The position numbers and the translations under genes are program-made. Positions 32,566 to 40,880 of a stretch of DNA of 64,000 nucleotides are shown in pieces. The notes under the pieces are model-generated. The model was not told the DNA's origin, ran no database searches, and saw only the letters and a program-made list of their open reading frames with translations. Origin of the DNA: CALFMR01 sp035550595 (GTDB taxonomy: Bacteria > Acidobacteriota > Vicinamibacteria > Vicinamibacterales > SCN-69-37); contig DASZOV010000141.1 in the NCBI GenBank assembly GCA_035550595.1, positions 37,393-101,392 of the forward strand. The letters are read 5' to 3'. The number at the start of each line of letters is the position of its first letter. Position 1 is the stretch's first letter.

Positions 32566-33399
32566 ATGCGGACGATGCGTCGACGGATCGGGCGGGCGTG
32601 GCGGTCGGGATCGATGGCGAGGGTCGCGAGCGGCCTCGCGCTGGCCTTGCTGTTCGCGCCGGTCCAAGCGGCGCCCGCGCCGCAGGGCGAACCGGGCGGC
32701 GTGCTCGTCTTCGCGGCGGCGTCGCTGCAGACGGCGATCGACGAGCTGGCGCCGATGGCCGAGTCGGCCACGGGCGTTCACGTGCGCGCGTCCTATGCCG
32801 CCAGTTCGACCCTGGCGCGGCAGATCGAGAACGGCGCGCCGGCGGATCTCTTCATCTCCGCGGATCTCGACTGGATGAACTATCTCGCCGATCGCGCGCT
32901 GATTCGGACGGACACGCGCGTCAACCTACTCGGCAATCATCTCGTGCTCATCGCGCCGAAGGGCGAGCCGTCGTCCCTGCGCATCGAGCCGGGCTTCGCG
33001 CTCGCGGCCGCGCTCGGCGCAAGTGGACGGCTGGCCGTGGCCGACCCCGACGCAGTGCCGGCGGGCAAGTACGCGAAAGCCGCGCTCTCGGCGCTCGGCG
33101 TCTGGGACTCAGTCGCCGGCAAACTCGCGCGCGCCGAAAACGTCCGCGCGGCGCTCCTGCTCGTCGAGCGCGGCGAAGCGCCGCTCGGCATTGTCTACAG
33201 CACCGACGCCGCCGTCGACCGCGGCGTCGCCGTCGTCGACACGTTCCCGGACGGGACGCATCCGGCCATCATCTATCCGGCCGCGCTCACGCCACGCGCG
33301 AGTCCGGACGCGGCCAAAGTGCTGACGTTCCTGCAGGGAAATGCTGCGCGAGCGATGTTCGAGCGGCTGGGATTCGAGACAGCGCCGAAGGCGCACTAA
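32566..33399 (+). CDS. modA: Molybdate ABC transporter substrate-binding protein
   Basis: 277 residues. Signal segment VASGLALALLFAPVQA after an Arg-rich start. Mature landmarks: LVFAAASLQTAIDELAPMAE, YAASSTLARQIENGAPADLF, ISADLDWMNYLADRALI, RLAVADPDAVPAGKYAKAAL, LVERGEAPLGIVYSTDAAVD, all typical of ModA (oxyanion Ser/Thr ligands, A-D-P-x-x-V-P-A-G). Binds molybdate or tungstate in the periplasm. modB and modC are 20 kb away on the other strand, which is unusual. An F1-B repeat starts at its stop codon. Confidence 0.92.
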   Translation: MRTMRRRIGRAWRSGSMARVASGLALALLFAPVQAAPAPQGEPGGVLVFAAASLQTAIDELAPMAESATGVHVRASYAASSTLARQIENGAPADLFISADLDWMNYLADRALIRTDTRVNLLGNHLVLIAPKGEPSSLRIEPGFALAAALGASGRLAVADPDAVPAGKYAKAALSALGVWDSVAGKLARAENVRAALLLVERGEAPLGIVYSTDAAVDRGVAVVDTFPDGTHPAIIYPAALTPRASPDAAKVLTFLQGNAARAMFERLGFETAPKAH

Positions 33400-33487
33400 A
33401 CAAAGTCCGCGAAGTCCGCGACGAAGGAGCGGTGCTGAGCGGGCTCGCGGGGGTGGGGCCCCGCGAGCTGTTGAGAAAAAGTAGACC
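33400..33487 (+). repeat. F1 element, subfamily B, downstream of modA
   Basis: AAAGTCCGCGAAGTCCGCGA, GAGCGGTGCTGAGCGGG, then a perfect 10-bp stem GCTCGCGGGG (33443-33452) / CCCCGCGAGC (33459-33468), ending TTGAGAAAAAGTAGAC. Begins right after the modA stop and is co-oriented. Confidence 0.75.
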
Positions 33488-33494
33488 CGCTCGC

Positions 33495-33590
33495 CAGTCA
33501 TCTTCTTTGCAGCGCGCTGGGGCCCCACCCCCAGCGCCACGGCGCTCAGCACCCTCGCTACGCTCGGGGCTTCGCGGTGCCAGCGTGTTA
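33495..33590 (-). repeat. F1 element downstream of outer-membrane gene
   Basis: Minus-strand unit beginning at the stop codon of the 33588 gene (GCTGGCACCGCGAAG, CCCCGAGCGTAGCGAGGG, TGCTGAGCGCC) with perfect stem GCGCTGGGG (33514-33522) / CCCCAGCGC (33529-33537) and right end GCAAAGAAGATGACTGGCGA. It faces the element at 33400; each belongs to its own gene's 3' end. Confidence 0.8.
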
Positions 33591-34106
33591 CCGCTTGTGG
33601 ATCGGCAACGACACGCCCAGGAAGAAGCGCGTGGCGTTCGAGTCGGCGAAGATGAACGAAATCTCGCCGCGGAAGTTCAGGTTCGGCAGCCAGGCGACGT
33701 CGGCGCCGAAGCCCAGGCTCGGATTGAAGTCCGTGTCGCCCGGCGAGTGCACGATGCCCACGAGGAACTGGCCGTAGGGGACCACCTTGCCCTTCGTCGT
33801 GAAGGTGTAGCGGCCGCCGCCCATGACGGTCGTCACCGACCCGCCGTCGAAGTGATTCCAACCGAGGTCGCCGACAATGCCGATGCGGCCGGTGTCGGTC
33901 GTCTTGAGGGCATTGAAGAGCGCGTTGCCGGCGAAGCCGACGCCGGTGCTGTCGCCGCCGTGGAGGAACGTCAACCCCGCGCCGACGAGCATCGTCTGGT
34001 CGTTGCCGCCCGAGACCGGGCGCGAGGGCTGCTGCGCGGCCGCGGGAGCAGCGAGCGCGAGGGTCAGGATGAGTGCCGAACCGATCGAACTGATCAATGA
34101 CTTCAT
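33588..34106 (-). CDS. Small outer-membrane beta-barrel protein
   Basis: 172 residues. Signal peptide MKSLISSIGSALILTLALAA ending AAAQQ. The mature part alternates polar and apolar residues in about eight strands (GAGLTFLHGGDSTGVGFAGN, TTVMGGGRYTFTTKGKVVPY, GQFLVGIVHSPGD, LGFGADVAWLPNLNFRGEIS) and ends in RFFLGVSLPIHKR, the aromatic-rich last strand of an eight-stranded barrel (OmpA/OmpW-like). Porin, adhesin or structural role unknown. Start follows loss of homology in the longer frame. Confidence 0.75.
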   Translation of the reverse strand: MKSLISSIGSALILTLALAAPAAAQQPSRPVSGGNDQTMLVGAGLTFLHGGDSTGVGFAGNALFNALKTTDTGRIGIVGDLGWNHFDGGSVTTVMGGGRYTFTTKGKVVPYGQFLVGIVHSPGDTDFNPSLGFGADVAWLPNLNFRGEISFIFADSNATRFFLGVSLPIHKR

Positions 34107-34269
34107 CAACGTGGTGCTACGCACGAGAGGCGTCTCCTTCGAGTTCGCGCCAGGCCGTCCGTCGGTCCTGGGGCATCCCGGCCGGTCATGGCTCTCCCAT
34201 GTCCGAGGCTGGGACCGACCAGCGTACAACACACGCCGGCCATGGCTGCAAGTGAGCCGCTCTGATTTT

Positions 34270-34306
34270 AGGGGGGCCGGCCCGTCCTCGCCACCCCCCT
34301 GGGGGT
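34270..34306. terminator. G/C palindromes in the gap between TonB receptor and barrel gene
   Basis: AGGGGGG (34270-34276) pairs with CCCCCCT (34294-34300), and ACCCCCCTGGGGGT (34293-34306) is itself a near-perfect palindrome. Neither is followed by a T-run. Possible terminator for the receptor gene; otherwise the 271-bp gap shows nothing clear. Confidence 0.3.
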
Positions 34307-34377
34307 AACGGGCGTCGCAGGCCGTGGAAGGCGCCTAGACGCGGCCAACCCGTCCTCGATGGCCGGCGCGTGCTGCC

Positions 34378-36762
34378 TCAAAACCTCACCCGCACTGACG
34401 CTCGCAGTGTCCGCGGCAGCGTCGGATGGGTGTGGATGTCGTCCACGCCGTCGAGCGGTTCGCCGGGCAGGCGCGACGTGTAGAAATAGTCGATGTCGCT
34501 CGCCGCGGCGTCGAGCAGATTGAACGCGTCGAGCACGAGCGCGACACGCGACGTCAGACGCCAGCCGGCCTGCGCGTTGACGAGGCTCGTCGCGTCCGAC
34601 CGGACGCTGTCGTCCTCGATGAGCGGCCGAGGGCCGAAGTAGCGCAGTCGCACGCTGCCGAACGCACGGCCGGCCGGCGCGATGGTGACGCCCGCCGATA
34701 CGACGCTTCCCGCCGCACCGGGAATCATGCGTCCTACCGGATCGGCATCCGTGAAGCGCGCATGCGACCACGCGAAGTCGGCGTCGACCGTCAACCACGG
34801 CCGCAGCGCTGCGTAGTTCGACCACTCGACGCCGTAGCGCGAGCTCGGCCGGCTCGCCTCGGTCGTGCCTGCGTCGCCGACGAACACGAGCTCGGACGCG
34901 AGGTCGAGGCGCCAGACGGCCAGCGTCGACTGCACGTGCGGCACCGCGACCGTCCGCAGTCCGACCTCCGCGCCGTGCGCACGAACGAGCGGCGTGACGC
35001 GATCGACCGGTTCGCCCGTCGACGGATCGACCGTGATCGTCGTCCCGCGCGCGTCGTTGCTGTGATAGCCGTCTCCCGCGTTGCCGTAGATCTCCGTCTT
35101 CTTCCACGGTCCCAGGACGATGCCAAGTTTTGGGCTGACGAGGCCGGCGTGCGTGAGACCGGAGTTCGCCGGGATGTTCGACGAGACGTCGAAGCGATAC
35201 CCATCCACGCGCAGGCCTGCCGTCGTCCGCAGCCATGGCGTCCAGTGCGCGGAGCTCTCGGCGAAGACGCCGAGCGACTGCTCGTCGACCGCGTCCTCAC
35301 GCACGGTGCTCAGCCGCGTTTGCGCTGCGGTGTGATAGAGACCGACGATCGGAATGGCGTCGTGCCGATATTGCGCGCCGACCGCGTTTTCGAACGACAC
35401 GCCGTGCCAGCTCGCCAGGCGCCGGTGCGTGACGCGCGCGCCGCTCACCCAGCGTCGATCCGCCTGCTCGAATTGATCGCCGTGCTCGGGGTCGTCGAGC
35501 GCGTAGGTGAAATCGGAAAAGAGATTCAGCGCGTAACGAGAAACGTACGCCGTCGTGCGTGTCAGGGTCTGGCCGGTGCCGTGCTGGTAATCGGCAGACA
35601 CGTTGACACGATGCGTGCGGCCTCCGTCCGTGTCGTCGATCGCGCCGAAGCGCGAGATGAGCCCCGACGCAATCGCGCGGTCGGGCACCTGGTCGGTCGA
35701 GTTCCACCGCGCCGCGTACGCCATGCCCGTGACCGAGAACGCCTGCTGCGGACCGCCGGTACTGAAGCGGACCACGCCATTCACTTTCCGGTCATCGTCT
35801 GGGTGCACCCATGGGCCGTCGTTGTGTCCGATCTCGATCGCTGCCAGCAGACGACCCGCGCCCACGTGTGGTGACGCGGCAGCGAGCACGCGCGTCCAGC
35901 CTTCCTCGCCGCCGCTGACGTCGACGATGGGCGCATCGAGGGCGTTGACGTAGTTGATGGTGGCGGCGCCGGCGGCCGAGAAGTCGCCGTCTTCGGCCGA
36001 GTACGGTCCCTTCCTGAACTGCACGCCGCTCACGAGCTCGGGGATGAGGAAGTTGAGATCCGAATAGCCCTGGCCGTGCGCGTGCGTTGGCAGGTTCACC
36101 GGCACGCCGGCGACCGTGGTCGCGAAGTCGGTGCCGTGATCGAGATTGAAGCCGCGCAGATAGTACTGGTTCGCCTTGCCCTCGCCGCTGTGCTGGCTGA
36201 TGATCACGCCCGGCACTGACTCGAGCACTTCACCCGGCCGCATCACGGGCCGCTCCGCGATCTGACGTCCTGTTACCGCGCCTTCGCTCGCCGCGTCGGC
36301 GATGCCGACCAGGCTTTCTTCTGGATGATCGAGATCCGCCAGGTTCCTGAACGTCCGGTCGGCGGTGACGACGACGTCCGCGGTCACGCGCAGGGGGAGG
36401 ACGACGTCGAGATGAATGGATGTACCGGGCCGAACGTCCAGGTGTGGACGCCGGACGCTGGCGAAGTTCATTGCCGAGAACGACACGGCGCAGGGTGACG
36501 GTCCGTGTGCGTTCATCTGATACGTGCCGGCGTCGGAGGTCACGACGACCGTGACCACGCGGCCACAGGTGAGACGGACGGTCACGCCCGCGAGCGCGCG
36601 GCCCGCCTCGTCCGTCACGCGGCCCGAGACCACGCCCACGACGGCTGAAGACGTCGGGGCAGACACTCGCGTCTGCGTGGCGTCCTGCGCGCGCACCACG
36701 GCGATCGCGGCGGCGAGCAGCAGCGACACGAGACACGCGCGCTGGGTCGCGCGGCGCCACAT
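34378..36762 (-). CDS. TonB-dependent outer-membrane receptor
   Basis: 794 residues. Signal segment CLVSLLLAAAIAVVRA, an N-terminal CarboxypepD_reg-like domain (VVSGRVTDEAGRALAGVTVR, about residues 40-120), plug domain (GRQIAERPVMRPGEVLESVP, GEGKANQYYLRGFNLDHGTD), then a barrel to the C-terminal aromatic (LPRTLRASVRVRF). No separate TonB-box was recognised. Start at MWRRATQ; a much longer open frame upstream runs antisense through the pyruvate carboxylase gene and is not real. Ligand unknown; no cobalamin or iron riboswitch was recognised upstream. Confidence 0.9.
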   Translation of the reverse strand: MWRRATQRACLVSLLLAAAIAVVRAQDATQTRVSAPTSSAVVGVVSGRVTDEAGRALAGVTVRLTCGRVVTVVVTSDAGTYQMNAHGPSPCAVSFSAMNFASVRRPHLDVRPGTSIHLDVVLPLRVTADVVVTADRTFRNLADLDHPEESLVGIADAASEGAVTGRQIAERPVMRPGEVLESVPGVIISQHSGEGKANQYYLRGFNLDHGTDFATTVAGVPVNLPTHAHGQGYSDLNFLIPELVSGVQFRKGPYSAEDGDFSAAGAATINYVNALDAPIVDVSGGEEGWTRVLAAASPHVGAGRLLAAIEIGHNDGPWVHPDDDRKVNGVVRFSTGGPQQAFSVTGMAYAARWNSTDQVPDRAIASGLISRFGAIDDTDGGRTHRVNVSADYQHGTGQTLTRTTAYVSRYALNLFSDFTYALDDPEHGDQFEQADRRWVSGARVTHRRLASWHGVSFENAVGAQYRHDAIPIVGLYHTAAQTRLSTVREDAVDEQSLGVFAESSAHWTPWLRTTAGLRVDGYRFDVSSNIPANSGLTHAGLVSPKLGIVLGPWKKTEIYGNAGDGYHSNDARGTTITVDPSTGEPVDRVTPLVRAHGAEVGLRTVAVPHVQSTLAVWRLDLASELVFVGDAGTTEASRPSSRYGVEWSNYAALRPWLTVDADFAWSHARFTDADPVGRMIPGAAGSVVSAGVTIAPAGRAFGSVRLRYFGPRPLIEDDSVRSDATSLVNAQAGWRLTSRVALVLDAFNLLDAAASDIDYFYTSRLPGEPLDGVDDIHTHPTLPRTLRASVRVRF

Positions 36763-37071
36763 AACGCGCGGCCGACGCGGCTTCCAGAGCCGTACAGACG
36801 TGGAAAACGAGTTGGGAGCGATACGATGCGCCGGGCGCTTCGATTCAGCCATGTTCGTCCGGAGGACGACCAGGGAAACGATCCCGGCGGATCGGGTCGA
36901 AGCGACGCCACCGGGCGGCGCCCTACGGCAGACCTGTGGTGGCTGCCGCCATCGGAGCACCGGGTGGCTGACGCTGGAAGGGTAGCAGCAGCCCCAGCGC
37001 CATTGCAAAAAGTGATATTTCTTGTGGGCTCGGCCGGGTCCCGGGCCACCTGATAGATACACGGACGTTCG
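36763..37071. other. Divergent intergenic region, TonB receptor / pyc
   Basis: 309 bp between divergent start codons. It must hold both promoters. GCCGGGTCCCGGGCC palindromic text and a GATAGAT -10-like sequence lie just before pyc. No repeat family member, riboswitch or small gene was recognised. Confidence 0.5.
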
Positions 37072-40000
37072 ATGCAGAAACTCCTCGCCCTGAATCGCGG
37101 TGAAATCGCCATCCGGATCATGCGCGCGGCCACCGAGCTCGGCCTGCGCACGGTCGCGATTTTTCCGAAGCAAGATGCCTTGAGCCTCCATCGCTTCAAG
37201 GCGGACGAGGCCTACGAAATCGGCGCCGGCAAGGGGCCCATCGAGGCGTATCTCGACGTCGACGGCATCGTCGCGCTGGCCAAGGCAAAGGGCGTCGACG
37301 CGATTCATCCGGGCTACGGGTTCCTGTCCGAGAATCCGGCGCTGCCGCGCGCGTGCGAGAAGGCGGGCATCACCTTCGTCGGGCCGAGCGCGAAGCTGCT
37401 CGAGCTGCTCGGCGACAAGACGAAAGCGCGTGCGCTCGCGATCCGCGCGGGCGTGCCGATCGTGCCCGGTGTCGAGCATCCGCTCAGCGGCTTGACCGAG
37501 GCGCGACGTGCGGCGCGCGCCATCGGCTATCCGCTCATCATCAAGGCCGCCTTCGGCGGCGGCGGTCGCGGCATGCGCGTCGTCGAGTCGGCGGACGAGC
37601 TCGCACCGCGCTTCGAAGAAGCCACCCGCGAAGCGGCGTCGGCCTTTGGTAACGGCGCCGTGTTCCTCGAGCGCTACATCCGCAAGCCGAAGCACGTCGA
37701 AGTGCAGATTCTCGCCGACCGCCACGGTCACGTCCTGCACTTGTACGAGCGCGACTGCTCCGTGCAGCGCCGGCATCAGAAGGTCGTCGAGGTGGCGCCG
37801 GCCGTGGGACTCGATCCCGAGATCCGGCGCGGCATCTGCGACGCGGCCGTGCGTCTCGTGAAGAAGGCCGGTTACTACAACGCCGGTACCGTCGAGTTCC
37901 TGCTCGACTCGGAAACCGGCGAGTGGTTCTTCATCGAGGTCAATCCGCGCATCCAGGTCGAGCACACGGTGACCGAGGTCGTCACGGGCGTCGATCTGCT
38001 GCGCTGCCAGATCCTCGTCGCGCAAGGTCATTCGCTCTTCGACGAGACGATCGGTCTGCCGCCGCAGGACCAGGTGCCGCTGCACGGCTACGCGATTCAG
38101 TGCCGCGTGACGACCGAGGATCCGCAGAACGGCTTCGTCCCCGACTACGGGAAGATCCACACGTACCGCTCGCCTGCCGGATTCGGCATCCGGCTCGACG
38201 GCGGGTCCGCGTACGGCGGCGCGGTCATCAGCCCGTTCTACGACTCGCTGCTCGTCAAGTGCACGGCGTGGGGCCGCGAGTTCACCGATGCGTGCCGGCG
38301 CATGGACCGCGCGCTCCGCGAGTTCCGCATTCGCGGTGTCAAGACCAACATCCCGTTCCTCGAGAACGTCGTCAATCACCCGCTCTTCCAGTCCGGCCGC
38401 GCGACGACGCGGTTCATCGACGAGACGCCAGGGCTGTTCGCGTTCACCCCGCGCCGCGATCGCGCGACGAAGCTGCTGACGTACGTCGCCGAGATCACGG
38501 TCAACGGCAATCCCGAGGTGAAGGGCAAGCCGAAGCCCGCACGGTTGAAGACGCCCGTCGTGCCGTCAGCCGGATCGAGCGCGCCGCCGGCCGGCACGCG
38601 GCAGAAGCTCGACGAGCTCGGCGCGGATGGCTTCGTCGAGTGGACGCGGAAGCAGAAGCCGCTGCTCCTGACCGACACGACGCTCCGCGACGCGCACCAG
38701 TCGCTGCTCACGACGCGCGTGCGCACGTACGACATGGCCGCGATCGCCGGATTCATCGCGCGGCGGCTGCCGCACCTCTACAGCCTCGAGATGTGGGGCG
38801 GCGCGACGTTCGACGTGTCGATGCGCTTCCTCCGCGAAGATCCGTGGAAGCGGCTGACGCGACTGCGCGAGCTCATTCCGAACATCTGTTTCCAGATGTT
38901 GCTGCGCGCGTCGAACGCCGTCGGTTACACGGCGTATCCGGACAACGCCGTGCGCGCGTTCGTCGTCGAAGCGGCGGCGAACGGCATGGACATCTTTCGC
39001 GTGTTCGACTCGCTCAACTGGCTGCCGAACATGAAGGTGGCGATGGAAGCGGTCCGCAAGACGGGCCGTGTGTGCGAGGCCGCGGTCTGCTACACGGGCG
39101 ACATCCTGGACCCGAAGCGCGACAAGTATCCGCTCCGTTACTACGTGCGCATGGCGAAGGAGCTTGAGCGGATGGGCGCGCACATTCTCGCCATCAAGGA
39201 CATGGCGGGACTCTGCCGGCCGTACGCCGCCGAGAAGCTCGTCCGCGCGCTGAAGCAGGAAGTCGGGATCCCCATCCACTTCCACACGCACGACACGAGT
39301 GGCGTGCAGGCGGCCTCCGTGCTCAAGGCGAGCGACGCCGGCGTCGACATCGCGGACGTCGCGGTCGCCGCGATGAGCGGCACGACGAGCCAGCCGAATC
39401 TCAACTCGATCGTCGCCGCGCTCGAGCACACGCCGCGCGCGACTGGTCTCAGCCTGCCGTGGCTCAACGCGTACTCCGACTACTGGGAGGCCGTGCGCAC
39501 CGAGTACGAGCCGTTCGACAACGCGCCGCCGTCGGGCACGGCCGAGGTCTACGCGCACGAGATGCCCGGCGGCCAGTACACGAACCTGCGCGCGCAGGCC
39601 GACGCCATGGGGCTGGGCGATCGCTGGGGCGACATCGCGCGCGCCTACGCGGACGTGAACCGCGCGTTCGGCGACGTCGTGAAGGTGACGCCGTCGAGCA
39701 AGGTCGTCGGCGACATGGCGATCTTCCTCGTCACGCACGGTTTGACGATGGCGGAGTTCGAGGCGAAAGGGCCGCGGCACGGCCTCACGCTGCCGAACTC
39801 GGTCGTCGAGATGTTCGCCGGATCGCTCGGTCAGCCCGACGGCGGGTGGCCGAAGCGGCTGCAGCGGCAGATCCTGGGCCGGCAGAAACCACAGCGCGGC
39901 CGACCGGGCGCGCGGCTGAAGCCCGTGGACTTCGAGGCGACCGCCGCCGACATCGAACGGCAGATTGGCCGCAAGCCGTCGGACACCGAAGTCTTGAGCT

Positions 40001-40515
40001 ACGTCATGTATCCCGACGTGTTCCTCAAGTTCGCGCGCGCGGTCCAGAAGTACGGCGACCTCGGCGTGCTGCCGACGACGGCGTTTCTCTACGGGATGAA
40101 GACGGGCGACGAGATCACGGTCGACCTAGAGCCGGGCAAAACCATCGTCGTGAAGTTCCTGACCGTCGGCGAGCTCCGCCCCGACGGCCAGCGCATCGTC
40201 TTCTTCGAACTGAACGGGCAGCCGCGCGAAGTGATCGTCCCCGATCTCTCGCAGAAGCCGACGACGGCGCCGCGCGACGTCGCCGATCCCAACCAGCCCG
40301 GCCAGATCGGCGCGCCAACGCCCGGCGTCGTGACGACGGTCGCCGTCGAGCAGGGCCAGACGGTCACGGTCGGTCAGAAGCTGCTCGTCCTCGAAGCGAT
40401 GAAGATGCAGAGCACCGTCTACGCGCCGCTCGCGGGACGCGTCGCGCGCCGGCTCGTTCAGCCAGGGCAGACGGTCGAGCCGAAGGAGCTGCTGCTGGTG
40501 ATCGATCCGGAATGA
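37072..40515 (+). CDS. pyc: Pyruvate carboxylase
   Basis: 1147 residues, full length. Catalyses ATP- and biotin-dependent carboxylation of pyruvate to oxaloacetate. Residues 1-450: biotin carboxylase (LLALNRGEIAIRIMRAATEL, KAAFGGGGRGMRVVESADEL, FIEVNPRIQVEHTVTE). Residues about 530-830: carboxyltransferase barrel (LLTDTTLRDAHQSLLTTRVR, FHTHDTSGVQAASV with metal-ligand His). Then the allosteric linker, and a C-terminal biotinyl domain with LEAMKMQS, biotin on Lys1111. ATG 37072, no strong ribosome-binding site. The 3' end carries an F5 hairpin and two F1 units. Confidence 0.95.
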   Translation: MQKLLALNRGEIAIRIMRAATELGLRTVAIFPKQDALSLHRFKADEAYEIGAGKGPIEAYLDVDGIVALAKAKGVDAIHPGYGFLSENPALPRACEKAGITFVGPSAKLLELLGDKTKARALAIRAGVPIVPGVEHPLSGLTEARRAARAIGYPLIIKAAFGGGGRGMRVVESADELAPRFEEATREAASAFGNGAVFLERYIRKPKHVEVQILADRHGHVLHLYERDCSVQRRHQKVVEVAPAVGLDPEIRRGICDAAVRLVKKAGYYNAGTVEFLLDSETGEWFFIEVNPRIQVEHTVTEVVTGVDLLRCQILVAQGHSLFDETIGLPPQDQVPLHGYAIQCRVTTEDPQNGFVPDYGKIHTYRSPAGFGIRLDGGSAYGGAVISPFYDSLLVKCTAWGREFTDACRRMDRALREFRIRGVKTNIPFLENVVNHPLFQSGRATTRFIDETPGLFAFTPRRDRATKLLTYVAEITVNGNPEVKGKPKPARLKTPVVPSAGSSAPPAGTRQKLDELGADGFVEWTRKQKPLLLTDTTLRDAHQSLLTTRVRTYDMAAIAGFIARRLPHLYSLEMWGGATFDVSMRFLREDPWKRLTRLRELIPNICFQMLLRASNAVGYTAYPDNAVRAFVVEAAANGMDIFRVFDSLNWLPNMKVAMEAVRKTGRVCEAAVCYTGDILDPKRDKYPLRYYVRMAKELERMGAHILAIKDMAGLCRPYAAEKLVRALKQEVGIPIHFHTHDTSGVQAASVLKASDAGVDIADVAVAAMSGTTSQPNLNSIVAALEHTPRATGLSLPWLNAYSDYWEAVRTEYEPFDNAPPSGTAEVYAHEMPGGQYTNLRAQADAMGLGDRWGDIARAYADVNRAFGDVVKVTPSSKVVGDMAIFLVTHGLTMAEFEAKGPRHGLTLPNSVVEMFAGSLGQPDGGWPKRLQRQILGRQKPQRGRPGARLKPVDFEATAADIERQIGRKPSDTEVLSYVMYPDVFLKFARAVQKYGDLGVLPTTAFLYGMKTGDEITVDLEPGKTIVVKFLTVGELRPDGQRIVFFELNGQPREVIVPDLSQKPTTAPRDVADPNQPGQIGAPTPGVVTTVAVEQGQTVTVGQKLLVLEAMKMQSTVYAPLAGRVARRLVQPGQTVEPKELLLVIDPE

Positions 40516-40529
40516 CGCCGCGACACGTC

Positions 40530-40557
40530 CCCTGGGCCTGAAGGCCCAGGGCTCCAC
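40530..40557 (+). repeat. F5 hairpin downstream of pyc
   Basis: Perfect 9-bp stem CCCTGGGCC / GGCCCAGGG (40530-40551) with TGAA loop, then CTCCACAAGAAAAAAA. Sits 14 bp after the pyc stop and directly before F1; could serve as a terminator stem. Confidence 0.65.
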
Positions 40558-40765
40558 AAGAAAAAAAAGATGACACCGCGAGCCCCCGAGCGTAGCGAGG
40601 GCGGCGAAGCGCCGTAGGCGCGGGGGTGGGACCCCCCGCCATTGCAAAGAAGATGACTCGCGAACGTAGTGAGGGCGCCGAAGCGCCGTAGCGCTGGGGG
40701 TGGGCTTGTCGGCCGGAGCCTTCGGCGTAGGCCGGGCCCCAGCGCACTGCGAAAAAAGTTGACAC
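40558..40765 (+). repeat. F1 element: two units, second with loop insertion
   Basis: Unit 1: GATGACACCGCGAG, CCCCGAGCGTAGCGAGGG and an imperfect stem. Unit 2: perfect stem arms GCGCTGGGG (40691-40699) and CCCCAGCGC (40737-40745), but the usual 6-base loop is replaced by 37 bases including GTCGGCCGGAGCCTTCGGCG, itself foldable. Right end GCACTGCGAAAAAAGTTGAC. The remaining 115 bp up to the permease gene show no feature. Confidence 0.8.
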
Positions 40766-40880
40766 GCGGCGCGGTCACCCGGTGGCCCGGATTCAACTTG
40801 CAGCGAACTCTGCGACGCTGTTAAATGCGTGTGTTTCCCAACAAGCGGTGGTTCACAAATGACCGGCCTCTGAGAGTGCC

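Noticed and set aside
36763..37071. Cobalamin riboswitch upstream of the TonB receptor
   Set aside because: The conserved B12-box and core pairings were not found.
36763..38379. N-terminal 540-codon extension of the TonB receptor frame
   Set aside because: It is antisense to pyc, His/Arg-rich without structure, and the receptor has a signal peptide at 36762.
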